The notes under the pieces: model-generated
Seen by the model: only the letters and a program-made list of their open reading frames with translations
What the model was told of the DNA's origin: nothing
The model's database searches: none
Assembly (NCBI RefSeq): GCF_034274695.1
Contig: NZ_CP128362.1
Coordinates: 6,946,501-7,010,500 of the forward strand
From: Chitinophaga sp. LS1
GTDB taxonomy: Bacteria > Bacteroidota > Bacteroidia > Chitinophagales > Chitinophagaceae
DNA: 64,000 nt
Direction: 5' to 3'
Shown: in pieces, positions 61,263 through 64,000 of the stretch
Layout of the letters: each line of letters begins with the position of its first letter
How positions within the stretch are numbered: position 1 is the first letter of the stretch
Translations under genes and position numbers: made by a program

Positions 61263-62363
61263 ATGCGATTATTATTCACACTATTACTCCTTCCTGCATT
61301 TGCATTTGCGCAAAAAGGTGATTACAAAGTAGAAGGTAAAATGTCCAACTGGAAAGGAATTGATTCCCTCACCTATTTTGTTGACAACAAGCATGATACC
61401 ATTGTGGCGCACGATGGTAAATTTTCCCTCAGATTCAACCTGGAACAGCCAGCATTGATGTACATCCGGAAGCTCGATTTCACACATGAAAAACAGGTAC
61501 CGGATGTTATCAAAATTTATGTAGAGAAAGGTACGGTCAGTGTTACTGGTACTGATTCTTTAAAGTATGCAAAAATAAAAGGCGGACCAGTGAATACGGT
61601 GTATGAAGAGCGATCTGATGTGATCATTCCTTTGAACAAGCATATGATGGAGCTGCGCCTGGCGATTGAAAAATACCCCAAAGGTCCGCAGCGTGATTCA
61701 TTTGCAAAAACAGTAAAGGATGATTATGCAGCTACGCAGGATTCCATCACAAATTATTTATTGAGTTTTGTAAAAGCACATCCGCATTCATTTATTGCAT
61801 TGCAAACCATTAGTGATATGGCAGGGGCGGCAGTAGACTATACGAAATACAATCCGCTATTTGAGGGAATTGATGAGTGGTTGCGTAAAACACCTTTAGG
61901 GATTGCCTTCGGCGAAAGACTCGCCATTGCCCGCAACCTGGCTCCCGGAGCGAAAGCGCCGGCGTTTACTTCTACGGATTTGAAAGGGGATAGTCTGGCA
62001 CTATATACGGTGTTAAAACAAGGTAAGGTAACATTGGTAGATTTCTGGGCGAGTTGGTGTGGACCTTGCAGAGCAGAGAATCCGAATGTGGTGAAGGCGT
62101 ATCAGGCATATCATGAGAAAGGGTTTAATATTCTTAGTGTATCGCTGGATAGCAAGCACGAAAAGTGGGAGGCGGCGATTGAAAAAGATGGTATGCCATG
62201 GTATCATGTAAGTAGTTTGAAAGGCTGGGAAGAGCCGGTGGCGACGTTGTATGATATTCATGCTGTGCCGGATAATTTGCTGCTGGATAGCAATGGGAAG
62301 GTAATAGCGAGAGGATTGAGAGGTGCCAGGCTGGAAGAGAAGCTGGCGGAGTTGTTAAAATAA
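61263..62363 (+). CDS. TlpA-like thioredoxin with DUF4369-type N-terminus (locus 2)
   Basis: A 366-residue exported protein starting at 61263 ('MRLLFTLLLLPAFAFAQKGD'); the frame from 61182 runs through the repeat copies and is rejected. The N-terminal beta domain is 'YKVEGKMSNWKGIDSLTYFV', the thioredoxin part has 'VDFWASWCGPCRAENPNVVK' and 'DIHAVPDNLLLDSNGK', where cis-Pro is followed by Asp rather than Cys. It shares an operon with SusC/SusD, a common arrangement of unknown purpose. Paralogue of 40511-41602. Confidence 0.92.
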   Translation: MRLLFTLLLLPAFAFAQKGDYKVEGKMSNWKGIDSLTYFVDNKHDTIVAHDGKFSLRFNLEQPALMYIRKLDFTHEKQVPDVIKIYVEKGTVSVTGTDSLKYAKIKGGPVNTVYEERSDVIIPLNKHMMELRLAIEKYPKGPQRDSFAKTVKDDYAATQDSITNYLLSFVKAHPHSFIALQTISDMAGAAVDYTKYNPLFEGIDEWLRKTPLGIAFGERLAIARNLAPGAKAPAFTSTDLKGDSLALYTVLKQGKVTLVDFWASWCGPCRAENPNVVKAYQAYHEKGFNILSVSLDSKHEKWEAAIEKDGMPWYHVSSLKGWEEPVATLYDIHAVPDNLLLDSNGKVIARGLRGARLEEKLAELLK

Positions 62364-62374
62364 AAATGTAAAAC

Positions 62375-62398
62375 AGCCGGGATAAGAATATCCCGGCT
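62375..62398 (+). terminator. Hairpin terminator of the second Sus locus
   Basis: A perfect 10-bp stem AGCCGGGATA/TATCCCGGCT with an AGAA loop, 11 nt after the thioredoxin stop. The T-run after it is short (TACTAC). Confidence 0.7.
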
Positions 62399-62595
62399 TA
62401 CTACGTAAACCTACAACTGTTATATACGCTTATTGTTACACTTTTTTTAAAGCAGCATAAAATTGCCTGATCCTTATTGAACCAACAAACGGAATTCCCT
62501 GAACCAGACAAATCGACTTCTGAAGTAGAAAATTCCCCTTACGAACATCACCCTCATTCTTGACCGCTATCATGTAAAAACGCTCACGTCGGTAA

Positions 62596-62603
62596 TACCT
62601 TTG
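62596..62603 (+). promoter_or_regulatory. -7 promoter element (TACCTTTG)
   Basis: An exact TAnnTTTG match 17 nt before the ATG at 62621. No convincing -33 TTTG at the right distance. Confidence 0.45.
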
Positions 62604-62620
62604 TTAAAACCAGTTATACT

Positions 62621-63232
62621 ATGGAAAAGATTCTCTTTGTAACCGACGCACAGCAACTAAGCAACAAAGCAATGGATTTTGCCGGTTTTATCTGTCAGTT
62701 ATCTAAATCAAAACTGACGGGTATTTTCCTGCAAAATAGTGCTGCCAGCGGTTTTAAAAAGGCATGTGATGCGAGGAGTATAGTAGGCGCGCTGCACCCT
62801 CATACGGTGATTACAAGTGCCGGTGTGGTTGCAGAAAGCCGTTTTGCAGACCTGGTACTGCTACAACCCGATGGTATAGCGCTGCATGGTGCAGCATGTC
62901 CTGTTGTGGTAATGCCCTCACATTTTGAAGGATTAGACCAGCTGGTATTCATCTACGACGGTGAAGCTGCCAGTATTAACGCTATCAAACAATTTACTTA
63001 CCTGTTCCCGGATCTGAAAGATCTGCCGGTAAACGTAGTGTGCTTAACTGAACATGAGGAGGAACTGGGAAAATGGTTTACCAGCCATTACAGAGATGTG
63101 ACCTTTACACATCATACACTGCCCGAGTTGAGAGAGTACCTGGGATGTAAGGAAAGGGCATTTATTGTAGTGAACAATGAGCTGCCATCTCAGCGGATGT
63201 CCAGCCAGGCATTGTTTGTCTGCAATAACTAA
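62621..63232 (+). CDS. Universal-stress-protein-like protein
   Basis: A 203-residue cytosolic protein. It begins 'MEKILFVTDAQQLSNKAMDF' followed by 'AGFICQLSKSKLTGIFLQNS', the usual Usp N-terminal strand-helix-strand, and has 'ESRFADLVLLQPDG' and 'CPVVVMPSHFEGLDQLVFIY' near the middle, as in Bacteroidota two-part Usp proteins. The second half looks like a degenerate second Usp domain. The ATP-binding G-2x-G-9x-G motif is not visible. Stress induction is likely by family but not shown here. Confidence 0.65.
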   Translation: MEKILFVTDAQQLSNKAMDFAGFICQLSKSKLTGIFLQNSAASGFKKACDARSIVGALHPHTVITSAGVVAESRFADLVLLQPDGIALHGAACPVVVMPSHFEGLDQLVFIYDGEAASINAIKQFTYLFPDLKDLPVNVVCLTEHEEELGKWFTSHYRDVTFTHHTLPELREYLGCKERAFIVVNNELPSQRMSSQALFVCNN

Positions 63233-63594
63233 CACATTCATTACCTATTTCACACTATACCTATGACTAAATCTTAACAACGACGACGACGAGCAATGTT
63301 AACCCAAAATCCATCGTAACAAGGTGCAATCCCGATGCAGGGCTGGTCTCTAAAAAGATCAGCCCCTTTCGTTTTACTGAAAAGGGGCTGAGTGGTTTGT
63401 ACTTACTGTTCAGCCCTTACCATGGCTGCAGGGGGGCTGCCCATTCTTTGATACAGCGATTTTATGAGTTGATTCGTTTTTGATTTTTTCTGCATATAGA
63501 AGCCTATTCTTCAGTTTATAGGTTCCTATATTTCAGCACTTTAACCTATTTGTGGTAATAGCAGGCTGGTACCTGATTTCAGACCAAAAGGTCC
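63233..63594. other. Intergenic region between convergent genes
   Basis: About 360 nt. It contains an (ACG)-type run near 63279-63294 and two overlapping hairpins at 63341-63391. I see no gene in the A/T-rich part 63400-63594. Confidence 0.5.
63341..63391. terminator. Two overlapping, mutually exclusive hairpins, terminator-like
   Basis: Hairpin 1 pairs 63341-63348 with 63357-63364. Hairpin 2 is a perfect 11-bp stem, 63359-63369 with 63381-63391. They share 63359-63364. On the minus strand hairpin 2 is followed by TCTTTTTAG, a good terminator for the gene at 63595; on the plus strand hairpin 1 is followed by CCTTTCGTTTT. Confidence 0.65.
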
Positions 63595-63954
63595 TTATAG
63601 TACCCCAGCTCCCATCTCATCCTGTATCTTAAGTGTCAGGTGATCGGTACGTGTGGTGAGCAGCCAGTTAAGACCGCTCTGACGCAGCACCTGCACAGAC
63701 AGGCCTATTTGTCTGTAAAAATTCTTTTCCAGTTCAGCTACGGTTCGATCTTCACTGATGTCGATCCAGCCAAAGCTGTGGATCATACGAATATCTTCGA
63801 TGGGGGTATTCAATGGCCACTTCTCATTGCGGGGACATCCTTCCCCTGCTTCATGGGGGTGCTTATAGAATTCCAGTCTGAGATGAGGATATGCTTCCTG
63901 AAACTTGTCCTGGATATTTTGCAGCACGTCTTCTTCGCTGATATAAATTTCCAT
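63595..63954 (-). CDS. Conserved small hypothetical protein
   Basis: A 119-residue protein starting at 63954 ('MEIYISEEDVLQNIQDKFQE'); the longer frame to 63984 adds 10 residues. 'FQEAYPHLRLEFYKHPHEAG' and 'WIDISEDRTVAELEKNFYRQ' and 'VQVLRQSGLNWLLTTRTDHL' read as an alpha/beta fold of a type I associate with conserved Bacteroidota proteins without a name. No signal peptide. The left flank holds its terminator. Confidence 0.65.
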   Translation of the reverse strand: MEIYISEEDVLQNIQDKFQEAYPHLRLEFYKHPHEAGEGCPRNEKWPLNTPIEDIRMIHSFGWIDISEDRTVAELEKNFYRQIGLSVQVLRQSGLNWLLTTRTDHLTLKIQDEMGAGVL

Positions 63955-64000
63955 GGTGCACGTATTTAACTGTGATAAAAGCATAGTAGTCGCTTTAATG

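Overview
The window looks like chromosomal DNA from a Bacteroidota bacterium of the Chitinophaga type (Chitinophagaceae). The evidence is two SusC/SusD outer-membrane uptake loci with ECF sigma/FecR regulators, DUF4998, DUF5000 and DUF3823 lipoproteins, GH20, GH127 and GxGYxYP carbohydrate-active proteins, many small lipoproteins, and TAnnTTTG-type -7 promoter elements with little Shine-Dalgarno signal. I found no rRNA, tRNA, CRISPR array, insertion sequence or phage.

Layout. 1-1.7 kb is the tail of a Sus-type locus (DUF5000 fragment, DUF4998). 1.8-20.6 kb is mostly single genes and short operons: HAD phosphatase, S74-like surface protein, GNAT, an ECF sigma plus 4-TM protein pair, a RibD-C/DHFR-like reductase, a GxGYxYP protein, an NmrA-AraC operon, YqgE, an SGNH hydrolase, a macro-domain protein, a Rof-type Rho antiterminator, a flavin amine oxidase, DUF4421, and small membrane proteins. 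20.7-37 kb is glycan oriented: GH20 hexosaminidase, an RluE-like pseudouridine synthase, GH127, then a divergent sigma/FecR pair feeding SusC-SusD-DUF3823 and a secreted putative glycosidase. That last gene carries a (CT)37 microsatellite directly after its signal peptide and is out of frame as sequenced. 37-50 kb holds an MBL-fold hydrolase, an acetyl-CoA hydrolase/transferase family protein, HxlR, a TlpA-like thioredoxin, a decayed winged-helix gene, a large repeat-containing protein resembling cargo of extracellular contractile injection systems, and a P1B-4-type metal ATPase. 50.4-53.5 kb is a TetR-SDR-MFS efflux operon with the same palindromic operator before each gene. 54.1-62.4 kb is a second sigma-FecR-SusC-SusD locus ending in a TlpA-like thioredoxin. 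The window ends with a universal-stress-like protein and a small conserved protein.

Patterns that the gene list does not explain. (i) The dinucleotide tract is a good candidate for slipped-strand phase variation. (ii) At least seven genes have imperfect tandem copies of their own 3' end (last codons, stop and downstream DNA) in the following intergenic space. (iii) Coding strands seem to shift from C-ending codons at the 5' end to G-ending codons at the 3' end. (iv) The TetR operon repeats a TTTG plus palindrome module three times; the third palindrome contains the transporter start codon and a fourth palindrome lies inside the transporter gene. Family assignments come from reading motifs; no database search was possible.
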